From: an uncultured Collinsella sp.
Lineage (GTDB): Bacteria; Actinomycetota; Coriobacteriia; Coriobacteriales; Coriobacteriaceae
DNA length: 64,000 bases
Reading direction: 5' to 3'
Assembly: GCA_934647195.1 (NCBI GenBank)
Contig: CAKUFD010000009.1
Span: forward strand, 48,280-112,279
A model generated the notes under the pieces. That model had not been told where the DNA came from, did not search any database, and saw only the letters and a program-made list of their open reading frames with translations. The position numbers were made by a program, and so were the translations under genes. Positions 9,205 through 18,000 of this stretch are shown piece by piece. Numbering within the stretch: the first letter of the stretch is position 1; every line of letters begins with the position of its first letter.

Positions 9205-10677
9205 ATGGGTAAGCCAGGAGCGTTTCTTGAGCATGATCGCGCAACCCATACGCTGCGTCCGGTGAACGAGCGCGTGCGCGATTTCGATGAGCTGTATGTT
9301 GAGCTGGATGACGAGGCGCGTCGTATCCAGGCGAGCCGCTGCATGATGTGCGGTGTGGCCTTTTGCCAGATGGGAGCCTCGTTTGGCAAGGCGCGTCCTT
9401 CGGGCTGCCCGCTGCACAACCTGATCCCCGAGTGGAATGAGCTGGTGTACCGCGGACGCTGGGAAGAAGCCGCCGAGCGTCTGGCGCTCACAAGCTCGCT
9501 GCCGGAGTTTACGAGCCGCGTGTGCCCGGCCCTGTGCGAGGCTGCTTGCAACTTGGGTTCGGTTGACGGCGAGCCCACGACCATCCACGACAACGAGCGC
9601 GCCATCTCCGATCACGAGTGGGCGACGGGTGGCCCGCGCCGCTTTGAGCCTGCGGGCGAGGATGCCCCGCTTGTCTCGGTGATTGGCTCCGGCCCCGCCG
9701 GCTTGGCGGCGGCATGGGAGCTTGCCCGCCGCGGTGCTCGCGTGCGCGTGGTCGAGCGCGACGACCGCCCCGGCGGCCTGCTTATGTACGGCATCCCCAA
9801 CATGAAGCTCGAGAAGGATATCGTGACGCGCCGTTGCGACCTTATGGAAGAGCTGGGTATCGAGTTTGCTTGCAGTACCGATGCCACCGACCCCGCGGTG
9901 GCCAAGGAACTCCTTGAGACGAGCGACGCCGTGGTCGTCGCTGCGGGTGCCCGCGCCGCGCGTGGCCTTGGTGCCCAAAACATCGACGCCCCCGGCGTGG
10001 TCTATGCGGTCGATTACCTCACCGCATCCACCAAGGCCGTCCTTGATGGGGGAGAGCCTGCCGTGAGCGCCAAGGGCCTCGACGTCATCGTCATCGGCGG
10101 CGGCGACACGGGCAACGACTGCGTGGGCACGGCCGTGCGCCAAGGTGCCAAGAGCGTGCGCCAGTTTGAGTTCTTGCCCGCCGCGCCCGACAAGCCGCTT
10201 CCCAACAACGCGTGGCCGGAGTGGCCCAACGTTAAGAAGACCGATTACGGCCAGCAGGAGGCCATCGCCCTCATGGGCGGCGAGATGCGCGAATGGGCGA
10301 TCGATACGCTTGAGGTCGAGCTTGATAAGGCGGGTGCTGCGCGTGCCCTGCGCGTGGTCGATCTGGACTGGAGCCATGGCAAGCCTGAGCGTCTGGACGA
10401 TACGGAGCGCGAGTATCCCGCACAGCTCGTTCTCATCGCCTGTGGTTTTACCGGCCCCGAGCACGATGTCTTCGATGCTCTGAACGTCCAGATGGCAACC
10501 GAGGGACGCCCCCTGCCCGTGACCGACCCCGCAGGTCACCAGGCCTGCCGCACGGCCGATGCGACCACTCCCGTCTACGTAGCAGGCGACGCCCGCACCG
10601 GCAGCTCTCTTGTGGTCAACGCAATTGCCGACGCCATGGCCTGCGCCACCGAGGTAGCCACCCACCTCTCCCTCTAA
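9205..10677 (+). CDS. gltD: Glutamate synthase, small (beta) subunit
   Basis: This 490-residue FAD/NAD(P)H oxidoreductase feeds electrons to the large subunit. The N-terminal region carries iron-sulphur cysteines (CMMCGVAFC; later CPALCEAACNLG), followed by a first dinucleotide fold GSGPAGLAAAWELARRGA for FAD and a second fold VIGGGDTGNDCVG for NADPH. The C-terminal YVAGDARTGSSLVV block is the conserved FAD contact. The ATG at 9205 is chosen because GGAGGG lies just upstream and it fits the known N-terminus; the frame is open further upstream. It is the last gene of the gltBD unit. Confidence 0.97.
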   Translation: MGKPGAFLEHDRATHTLRPVNERVRDFDELYVELDDEARRIQASRCMMCGVAFCQMGASFGKARPSGCPLHNLIPEWNELVYRGRWEEAAERLALTSSLPEFTSRVCPALCEAACNLGSVDGEPTTIHDNERAISDHEWATGGPRRFEPAGEDAPLVSVIGSGPAGLAAAWELARRGARVRVVERDDRPGGLLMYGIPNMKLEKDIVTRRCDLMEELGIEFACSTDATDPAVAKELLETSDAVVVAAGARAARGLGAQNIDAPGVVYAVDYLTASTKAVLDGGEPAVSAKGLDVIVIGGGDTGNDCVGTAVRQGAKSVRQFEFLPAAPDKPLPNNAWPEWPNVKKTDYGQQEAIALMGGEMREWAIDTLEVELDKAGAARALRVVDLDWSHGKPERLDDTEREYPAQLVLIACGFTGPEHDVFDALNVQMATEGRPLPVTDPAGHQACRTADATTPVYVAGDARTGSSLVVNAIADAMACATEVATHLSL

Positions 10678-10678
10678 C

Positions 10679-10710
10679 GTGACACCAAGTCGTCAGGTTT
10701 ATTTTGTCAC
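10679..10710. repeat. Short hairpin repeat, family C, copy 1
   Basis: GTGACA and TGTCAC arms enclose a loop containing AAGTCGTCAGGTTT. The core recurs at 10774-10811 and 57217-57260. It begins 2 bp after the gltD stop and has no long T-run, so it looks like an intergenic repeat more than a plain terminator. Confidence 0.7.
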
Positions 10711-10773
10711 ATCCCCCAAAGATGCAGGTCAGAAGGCCTATACCCCCCTGCCTGCATCTCTATCTCCCTCCCC

Positions 10774-10811
10774 AATGTGACACCAAGTCGTCAGGTTTAA
10801 TCTGTCACATT
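10774..10811. repeat. Short hairpin repeat, family C, copy 2
   Basis: AATGTGACA and TGTCACATT are perfect 9-bp arms around the same AAGTCGTCAGGTTT core as copy 1. Between copies 1 and 2 is another inverted repeat (AGATGCAGG...CCTGCATCT). Confidence 0.7.
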
Positions 10812-10885
10812 TCGTCACTCGCGGCCCCAAACGACCGTTCACGGCCAGAGCGCAACGGCCCTTTGCCAGTAATAGTGCCAACAAA

Positions 10886-10925
10886 AAGCCGCCCCGCAGG
10901 TTCCAAAGAACATGCGGGGCGGCTT
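10886..10925 (-). terminator. Intrinsic terminator of serC-serA
   Basis: Thirteen-base arms (AAGCCGCCCCGCA and TGCGGGGCGGCTT) lie beyond the serA stop. Read on the minus strand, the hairpin is followed by TTTTTGTT. Confidence 0.85.
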
Positions 10926-10989
10926 GCGTTGCCTGTGTTATGTCGCGGCTAGAAAAGCGCAAAACCGCGCGGCGGCACTGCCAACGGAG

Positions 10990-12153
10990 CTACTTGATCA
11001 CGCGCACGCGGTAGATCGCGGGGATCTGCTTTAGGGCCTCGATGGTCGTGGCATCCAGGTGCTCGTCGGTATCGAACATGGTGTAGGCGTTCTCGCCCGC
11101 GCTCTCGTTGACCATGCGCTGCACGTTGGCGTTGTCCTTGGCAAGGATGGCCGTAATCTGGCCGATCATGTTGGGCACGTTGGCGTGCAGGCAGGCAATG
11201 CGGCTTGCGGCGCGCGCCTTGCCCATGCTGCAGGCGGGATAATTAACGGAGTGGACGATATTGCCGTTTTCCAGGTAGTCCTTGAGCTCGGAGATGGCCA
11301 TGTCGGCGCAATTGGCCTCGGCCTCGCCGGTACCGGCGCCCGAGTGCGTGGTGATGAACGTGTTGGGCATCTTGACCGTCTTGGGCGTGGCAAAGTCGCA
11401 GGAGAACCAGGAGAGCTTGCCCTCGCGCAGGGCGGCGTCGACGGCGTCCTCGTCGATGATGGTCTCGCGCGCGTAGTTGATGAGCACGGCGCCGGGAGCC
11501 AGCAGGTCAAGCTGCTCGGTCGAGATCATGCCGATGGTATCGGCCTTGCTGGGCACGTGGACCGTCAGGTAGTCGCAGCCGCGGCAAAGGTCCTCGAGGG
11601 TGCCCACGCGCTGAACGCTTTGGGAGAGTGCCCACGCGTGCTCGACGGAGATGAACGGGTCGTAGCCGTACACGTCCATACCCAGGTCCACGCAGGCGTT
11701 GGCCACCTTGGAGCCCACGTTGCCCAGGCCGATCACGCCAATGCGCTTACCCTTGAGCTCGCGGCCCACAAAGGCCTTCTTGGCTTTCTCGGCATTGACC
11801 AGGATGTTGGGGTCCTCGGCGTTGTCGCGCACCCACTGCATGGACTGCACCACGCCGCGGCTGGAAAGGATGAGGGCGGCAAGAACGATCTCTTTCACGG
11901 CATTGGCATTGGCACCGGGGGAGTTAAACACCACGACGCCGTGCTTGGCGTACTCTTCGACGGGGATATTATTCACGCCAGCGCCGCAGCGGGCGATAGC
12001 GCGAATGCCCTCGGGCAGCTCGTAGCCGTGCAGGTCGGTCGAGCGCATAAGGATGGCATCGGCATCCTCGGCCTTGTCAACAAATTCGTAGCCGTTACCA
12101 AATTCGACCGCGCCGTCTTTGGTGATGTCGTCGATGGTTTTGATTTTACGCAT
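10990..12153 (-). CDS. serA: D-3-phosphoglycerate dehydrogenase
   Basis: This 387-residue NAD-dependent 2-hydroxyacid dehydrogenase catalyses the first step of serine synthesis, 3-phosphoglycerate to 3-phosphohydroxypyruvate. The Rossmann motif GKRIGVIGLGNVGSKVAN (about residues 137-154) is followed by the substrate/catalytic segments VLINYARETIID and THSGAGTGEAE. A C-terminal ACT-like regulatory region (about 315-387, HANVPNMIGQITAILA) is the likely serine-sensing module. It starts at an ATG after AAGGAG. It lies 75 bp downstream of serC on the same strand, forming a serC-serA unit that ends at the terminator near 10886. Confidence 0.92.
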   Translation of the reverse strand: MRKIKTIDDITKDGAVEFGNGYEFVDKAEDADAILMRSTDLHGYELPEGIRAIARCGAGVNNIPVEEYAKHGVVVFNSPGANANAVKEIVLAALILSSRGVVQSMQWVRDNAEDPNILVNAEKAKKAFVGRELKGKRIGVIGLGNVGSKVANACVDLGMDVYGYDPFISVEHAWALSQSVQRVGTLEDLCRGCDYLTVHVPSKADTIGMISTEQLDLLAPGAVLINYARETIIDEDAVDAALREGKLSWFSCDFATPKTVKMPNTFITTHSGAGTGEAEANCADMAISELKDYLENGNIVHSVNYPACSMGKARAASRIACLHANVPNMIGQITAILAKDNANVQRMVNESAGENAYTMFDTDEHLDATTIEALKQIPAIYRVRVIK

Positions 12154-12228
12154 GGAAGTCTCCTTGTAAGGAATGTCGCGCGTGGCGGCAATGGTGATAC
12201 AGCTGAGGTGGGCCCGCGTTATCGCAGG

Positions 12229-13341
12229 CTACAGAGATCGCGGAGACGGTGCGTGCTCGGCTTCGAACTCGTGCATATAGGCGGCGAGCGCCTCGACATC
12301 CTCCATGGTTACGGCGTTGTAGACGCTTGCGCGCATGCCGCCCACCAGACGATGACCCTTGATGTTCTCGATGCCGCGCTCATGCGCGCCGGCTACGAAC
12401 TGCGCGTTGAGCTCGTCGGAATCGGTACGGAACGTGACGTTGGCGATGGAGCGGCTGTCCTTTTGCGCCGTGCCGTGGAAAATCTGGCTATTGTCGAGCA
12501 AATCGTACAGCAGGTTTGCCTTTGCCCAGTTGCGCTGCGCCATGGCTTCGAGGCCGCCGGTCTCTTCCACCCAGCGGAAGACCTTGCCGCATACGTAGAT
12601 GCCAAAGGTGTTGGGCGTGTTGAGCATGGAGCCCTTTTGAGCCTGCAAGCGCAGGTCCATATACTGGGGGGTTTGCGCGAAGGCCGGGCCGCTTTCCAGT
12701 AGGTCGTCGCGCACGATGATCACCGTGACGCCCGCGGCACCGGCGTTTTTCTGCGCGCCTGCATAGACCAAGCCGTAGCGCGAGATGTCGAGCGGCTGCG
12801 AAAGGAAGCAGCTCGAGACATCGGCAAAGAGGGGAGTGTCGCCGCACTGGGGCAGCTCGTGGAACATGGTGCCAAAGATGGTGTTGTTCTGGCAGATGTA
12901 GACGTAATCGAGGTCGCCCGCAGCCGCACGCTCGCGCACGGGGGAGAGCGCGGGGATGCGGTCGAAATCGGTATCTTCGCTCGAGGCGAGCTTGACGGCA
13001 TCGCCGTACTTCGCGGCCTCTTTCCAGGCCTTTTTGGCAAAGTTGCCCGTGACCAGGTAGCCGGCGCGGCCGGTGCGCATGAAGTTCATGGGAATGCCCG
13101 CAAACTGCAGCGTGGCACCGCCCTGCAGGAAGATCACGCGGTAGTTTTGCGGAATATCGAGCAGGCGGCGAAGCGTGGCCTCGGCATCGTCGATGATCTG
13201 CTGGTACATACTCGACCGGTGGCTCATTTCCAAGACGGACATGCCGCAACCCTGGTAATCGAGCATCTCGTTTGCAATCTGCGTCAAGACGCTCTCGGGA
13301 AGTGCAGCGGGGCCGGCCGAGAAGTTGTGCACGCGGGCCAT
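12229..13341 (-). CDS. serC: Phosphoserine aminotransferase
   Basis: This 370-residue PLP enzyme converts 3-phosphohydroxypyruvate and glutamate to phosphoserine and 2-oxoglutarate, the second step of serine synthesis. It opens with the family signature HNFSAGPAALPESVL. The segment VYAGAQKNAGAAGVTVIIV contains the PLP-binding lysine (AQKN), and the C-terminal GHRLVGGMRASVYNAV block is also diagnostic. The ATG at 13341 is chosen because GGAGG precedes it; the frame is open a little further upstream. It is the promoter-proximal gene of the serC-serA unit. Confidence 0.95.
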   Translation of the reverse strand: MARVHNFSAGPAALPESVLTQIANEMLDYQGCGMSVLEMSHRSSMYQQIIDDAEATLRRLLDIPQNYRVIFLQGGATLQFAGIPMNFMRTGRAGYLVTGNFAKKAWKEAAKYGDAVKLASSEDTDFDRIPALSPVRERAAAGDLDYVYICQNNTIFGTMFHELPQCGDTPLFADVSSCFLSQPLDISRYGLVYAGAQKNAGAAGVTVIIVRDDLLESGPAFAQTPQYMDLRLQAQKGSMLNTPNTFGIYVCGKVFRWVEETGGLEAMAQRNWAKANLLYDLLDNSQIFHGTAQKDSRSIANVTFRTDSDELNAQFVAGAHERGIENIKGHRLVGGMRASVYNAVTMEDVEALAAYMHEFEAEHAPSPRSL

Positions 13342-13381
13342 AAAACAAACCTCCAAAAACAGACTCTGAGGTACGGCCACT

Positions 13382-13393
13382 TTAGCATGCTAA
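13382..13393. promoter_or_regulatory. Palindrome upstream of serC, possible operator
   Basis: TTAGCATGCTAA is a perfect 12-bp palindrome 41 bp upstream of the serC start, in the region expected to hold its promoter. No regulator can be named. Confidence 0.3.
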
Positions 13394-13449
13394 TCCGAGT
13401 ATTTCTCTATGGTTTACGATTCTGTTACATGGAGGTTGCTGGATAGCAC

Positions 13450-13510
13450 TAGCTCTTGAGGGCGAGGGTGCGGGTGTCCGCTCGCGTTTGTTGCTCAACA
13501 AGTCCGATTT
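13450..13510. repeat. BREX-locus leader repeat, copy 1 (upstream of brxA)
   Basis: TTGTTGCTCAACA at 13488-13500 is preceded by AGCTC and CGCTC blocks. The same arrangement occurs at 23571-23631 and 25017-25074. The core is itself a dyad (TTGTTG-CT-CAACA). It lies 232 bp upstream of the preferred brxA start. Confidence 0.6.
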
Positions 13511-13547
13511 GCTCCGGGCTTATGCTCGTCTTGCTAGCAAGGCTGCC

Positions 13548-13600
13548 GTGGCTTGTGGGAAATGGATTGCCGATTGACCATCGAGCAGTCCACAAGCCAC
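13548..13600. promoter_or_regulatory. Long-arm inverted repeat in the BREX leader
   Basis: GTGGCTTGTGG and CCACAAGCCAC are perfect 11-bp arms with a 31-nt spacer. No T-run follows, so it is not a simple terminator. It could be a regulator binding site or an mRNA leader structure. The rest of 13342-13731 holds no convincing gene. Confidence 0.5.
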
Positions 13601-13756
13601 CTGCCAATACATCCGCCGCCCGCCTGTCGGCCCCGCGCCCCATGGAACACGGTAAACGAGTATCATGGAACGGTGTCTTAACGACGGGTTATTATCCCCG
13701 CAGCAACTAAACGACCTCCGGAGTGTGCATCGTGGCTACAACCGCGAAGAAAATCC

Positions 13757-13766
13757 GGGGGGGGGG
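13757..13766 (+). repeat. 10-G homopolymer tract at the 5' end of brxA
   Basis: Ten consecutive Gs lie between the GTG start with a good ribosome binding site (GGAG at 13720-13723, 8-nt spacing, GTG at 13732) and the brxA body. With 10 Gs the frame from 13732 stops at TGA 13837-13839 after 35 codons; with 9 or 12 it enters the brxA frame. Confidence 0.9.
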
Positions 13767-14401
13767 TGCTCACGAGAGAGCAGTTCCTCCTGGCAGAAAT
13801 GCGTATTGTCTCGCGCCTGCGGCTGCAGGGCGCAAATGACGAGGCGATAGTCGAGCGTATTAAGCGCGAAAACCTCTTTCAATATCCCACGGAGCGCATG
13901 CTCTCAAACCGCGCCGTCGCGTGCCTGAGGCGCCTGGATGCCCTGGCTCCCGATGAGGCCGAGTGCGCGCAACGCAGGATAGACCCGCAGGTGGCGGCTC
14001 AAGCGGCGCAAACGATAACCGAGCTCATCGCCGCAGGCACGCCAACCCAGGCTGCGCAAGCCAACATGTATGCCATGATGTGCCGCTACGACCTTATAGA
14101 CGAGTTCATGAAGGTCGAGATAGGCGAGCGCATGGCGTGCCTGGACTACACCTTTACGCGCGTGGATCTCGATGCATTTTTCACGCGCTTCCAGGTGGAG
14201 CACGCCGATGCTGCCAAATGGGCCGATTCCACAATAGTGCGCATCAAGAGCACGGTAATGGGATGCCTGCTCCAGGTAGGCCTGCTTGCCCCGCGCTCGG
14301 AAGACCTGCACCCCGTCTTCTTGGACCCAGATTTACAAAATGCCATCGAGACCCTGGGCGACGCTGCCGCTATCCAGGCCTTTGCCGGGCAGGTGATGTA
14401 G
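13766..14401 (+). CDS. brxA: BREX protein BrxA (DUF1819), start disturbed by a G tract
   Basis: BrxA is a small conserved, probably DNA-binding protein of type 1 BREX phage-defence systems. The body shows FLLAEMRIVSRL, ENLFQYPTERMLSNRAVACLRRLDAL and the C-terminal DVDAFF-type block (VDLDAFFTRFQVEHADAAKWADSTI), all expected of DUF1819. The given start is a GTG at the very end of a 10-G tract, with no separate ribosome binding site. The better start is GTG 13732 (GGAG, 8-nt spacing), which would add the residues MATTAKKIRGG, but it is out of frame by one G. So the gene is either phase-OFF, expressed at low level from 13766, or affected by a homopolymer sequencing error. brxB begins 2 bp after the stop. 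Confidence 0.9.
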   Translation: MLTREQFLLAEMRIVSRLRLQGANDEAIVERIKRENLFQYPTERMLSNRAVACLRRLDALAPDEAECAQRRIDPQVAAQAAQTITELIAAGTPTQAAQANMYAMMCRYDLIDEFMKVEIGERMACLDYTFTRVDLDAFFTRFQVEHADAAKWADSTIVRIKSTVMGCLLQVGLLAPRSEDLHPVFLDPDLQNAIETLGDAAAIQAFAGQVM

Positions 14402-14403
14402 CT

Positions 14404-15012
14404 ATGGCAATCAATCGTCGAACGCAGGCGGAGCGTGCCCGCGAGGACCTGGAGCATCGTTGCCAGGTCTTTCGTGAGCGTCTGGCCCAGCCGGACTTCT
14501 TGGCAAACAAAGGCATTGGCAACGAGATAGGCTTCTACACGTTTTGCTACGATCCTTCGCTGGAGTTTGAGGTCCGTGCCTACATCGAGGGCCTGCAGCA
14601 CGATGCCGAGTGCGGAGACCTTCCGTGCAACCTCAAGGTCATCAACTTGTACGACGCCTTCCTGGCGCTTTGCGAGAACAAGCGCATCCTCAAGGCCATC
14701 CCCAAGCAAGAGCTCAAAACGGGCACGCAGCGCCAGCGTGACCAGCTGCAAAAGATCTGCGGCCCCGCGGCATTTGCCAAATTCATCCTGGAGCAAACGC
14801 AGCCCTATGAGGCGGGCGACGTCGTCCTTATCACCGGCGTGGGCGAGGTCTATCCCATCCTGCGCGCGCACGACCTCCTCAACAACATGCTTGCAGATTT
14901 TGGAAACGTGCCGGTAGTGATTGCTTATCCGGGGTCATTTAATGGCCAGCAATTCCGGCTGTTTAACCGTTTGGGCGCCGACAATTACTATCGGGCCTTC
15001 GATATTTCCTAG
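14404..15012 (+). CDS. brxB: BREX protein BrxB (DUF1788)
   Basis: This 202-residue protein belongs to the BREX core; its biochemical role is not settled. The DUF1788 pattern is visible: an N-terminal helical part (REDLEHRCQVFRERL), the block GIGNEIGFYTFCYDPSLEFEVR and the late conserved segments DVVLITGVGEVYPILRAHDLLNNM and VPVVIAYPGSFNGQQFRLF. It starts 2 bp after the brxA stop and ends 8 bp before brxC, so the three genes are tightly coupled. Confidence 0.93.
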   Translation: MAINRRTQAERAREDLEHRCQVFRERLAQPDFLANKGIGNEIGFYTFCYDPSLEFEVRAYIEGLQHDAECGDLPCNLKVINLYDAFLALCENKRILKAIPKQELKTGTQRQRDQLQKICGPAAFAKFILEQTQPYEAGDVVLITGVGEVYPILRAHDLLNNMLADFGNVPVVIAYPGSFNGQQFRLFNRLGADNYYRAFDIS

Positions 15013-15020
15013 GAGCTCAC

Positions 15021-18000
15021 ATGGAAATTCGCGACCTTTTTGCCAAAGACATCAACCGTTCCATCAACGGCGTAGTCAAGGTACAGGACAATAAAAGCGA
15101 GTCCGTGCGTCAGGAGCTGGAAGAGTACGTGGTGACGCGCGAGCTCCAGCGCCATTTTGCCGATTTCTTTGAGGTGTACGATCGCTCGCTCGACGTTCCT
15201 ACCGATAAAGTGGGCGTGTGGATCAGCGGCTTCTTTGGCTCCGGTAAATCGCACTTCCTCAAGATCCTTTCGTACGTGCTGGCCAATAACGAGGTGGCGG
15301 GCAAGCGCGTAATCGACTACTTTGACGGCAAGGTCGAAGACCCCATGGTGGCCTCCAAGATGCGCCGTTGCTGCGATGTGCCTACCGAGACCATCCTGTT
15401 CAATATCGATACCATGGGCGGCCGCTGGAAAGAGGGTAGCACGATAAAGACGGCGCTGCTGCGCGCCTTTGAGCGCGTGTTTTTTGAGCACCGCGGCTTT
15501 TTTGGCGAGGACCTCAAGCTCGCCAAGCTCGAGGATTACATCGATTCGTGCGGCAAGACGCAGGAGTTCCGCGACGCCTACGAGCGCGCATGCGGAGGCT
15601 CCTGGGTCGAGGAGCGCGAGACCTACGAGTACCGCCAGGACGATATCGCCCCCGTGCTCATGCAAGTTATGGGCATGAGCGAGCAGGCCGCATGCAACTG
15701 GTTTGACGGTACGGAAGATGACGTCATTGCCGTGGACCGCTTTGTGCGCATGGTCAACAACTACGTCGATGCCCGTACCGCCCAGGTGGGCGGCAAGTTC
15801 CGCCTGCTGTTCATGGCAGACGAGGTGGGCCAGTTTATTGGCGAGGACGTCAACCTCATGCTGAGCCTGCAGACCCTCGTAGAGGAGCTGGGCACCAAGT
15901 GCGGCGGCCGCGTGTGGGTTATGGTTACGAGTCAGGAGGCCATCGACGAGGTGGCCATGGTCGTGGGCGACGACTTCTCCAAGATTCAGGGTCGCTTTAA
16001 CACGCGCCTTTCGCTTTCGAGCTCCAGCGTGGACGAGGTTATCCAGCGCCGCGTGCTGGACAAGACCCAGGCGGCAAAGACCGTCCTTGATGCAGATTAC
16101 GAGAACACCTCTACCGTCCTTAAGAACCTCTTTGCCTTCGACGGCTCCCGCAACGACCTGATTGGCTACAAGAGCGCCCGCGACTTCACGTCGAGCTACC
16201 CGTTTGTGAACTACCAGTTCAAGGTTTTGCCCGACGTCATGACCGCCATTCGCAAGCACGGCGTCAAGGCCAAGCACATGTCCACGGGCGAGCGCTCTAT
16301 GCTCTCGGCCTTCCAGGAGTCCGCGCAGGCAGTCCAGGGCGCCGAGGTAGGCCTGCTCGTCCCGTTCTGGCGCCTCTTCGATGCGATCTCTAAGGACCTG
16401 GAGCACGGCGTGATTCGCGTGATCGACCGCGCGGAGCGTGCCGCCGAGGACGACCATGGCCTCAAGCCCTACGACGTGCGTATCCTTAAGCTGCTCTACC
16501 TCATTCGCTATATCGACTACATCAAGTCCAACGTTGAGAACATCTCCATCCTTATGATTGACCAGATGGATATCGATAAAGCGGCACTCAAAGATACGGT
16601 CAAGGAGTCGCTCGCGCGCCTGGTGCGTGAAAACTACGTGGCGCGCCAGGGCGATACCTATAACTTCTTAACCGACGAAGAGCAGGACATGGCCCGTGCC
16701 ATCTCCGAGACCCAGGTCGATACCGCGCAGGTGATCGAGAGCATCAAGAAGGTCCTGTTCTACAGTGTGTACGCGGCCAAAAAGCTGCGCCATGGGGCCA
16801 ACGATTTCCCCATCGACCGCTACGTGGACGGCTCTATCTACGGCACCACAAACGGCGGTATGACGCTCAACATCATCACACTGGCAGACGACCTTTCGCG
16901 CGCGTCCGATAGCGAGCTGGCTCTAAAGTCGAGTGGCCAGGCCCTCCTGGTGCTTTCCAACGAGGCGGATTACTTTGATGTGATCATGAACGCCGCGAAG
17001 ATCCGCAAGTACGGCCAGACCCTCAATCGCGACCAGCTGCCGCCCAGCACGCAGCAGATCTTGGCCAATAAGCTTAAAGAGGCTGCCTACAACGAGAAAG
17101 AGGCCACGGGCCTTATCGAAGAGGCGCTGCTGCACGCCCGCTGCGCCGTCGACGGCCGCATGGTCGAGATTCGCTCCGTCAAACCTGGCGATGTGATTGA
17201 CCAGGCGCTCGCGAAGCTCGCGGACACCACCTTTAACAAGGCGGGCTACATTACCGATCCCGCCCAGACGGACGACGACATTCGCCGTACCCTCTCCGGC
17301 CAGGTCCAGCAGGCGCTCGACGGTATGGACGAGCCCAACGCCCGCGCCCTCAAAGAGGTGGCAGACTTCCTTAAAGTGCAAGACCAAATGCACCAGCCTA
17401 CAACCATGGGTGACCTGCAGCGCAAATACCAGCAAAAGCCCTTTGGCTGGCGCGAGATCGATGTGGCAAACGTCGTGGCCCTGCTGGTGGCAACCCAGCG
17501 CGCAACTGTCTCTGTGGGCGGTGCCGTTGTGGCGCCTAAGGACCGCAAGATGCTCGAGTGCCTGCGCAAGCAGGCGGACAAGGCACGGGTACGCCAGCGC
17601 GTGCGCATGTCCGACACCCTGCTCAAGGCTGCAGCAGACCTGCTGCGCGATCTGACGGGCACCCCCAATGTCCCGCGCGGCGAGGACGAGCTCGTGGCCT
17701 TTGCTGCAGATGCGCTCCAAGACTTGCGCGAGAAGTGCACCGAGCTCTTCCGCGATAACTACACCGGCATCACGCGCGAGTACCCCTATCCCGGCCGCGA
17801 CGTGGTGGAGAAGGGCACCTCGCTCATGAGTCGCGCCTTGGAGGCGCAGCACGACCCGCAGGCGTTCTTAAAGCAGCTGGCAGACAGCGAAGACGACCTG
17901 CTGGATTGGCACGAGGACTTCGAACCTGTCGAGGCCTTCTTCACCAACCAAAAGGGAGCTTTCGATAGCGGCGTGCGGTTCATGTCGCTCATGAAGGGGG

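Noticed and set aside
13456..13710. An 84-codon frame upstream of brxA
   Set aside because: It covers the leader repeat and inverted repeat and shows no protein-like features.
15009..16457. A 482-codon open frame on the minus strand opposite brxC
   Set aside because: Antisense shadow; the Walker A and other BrxC features lie in the plus frame.
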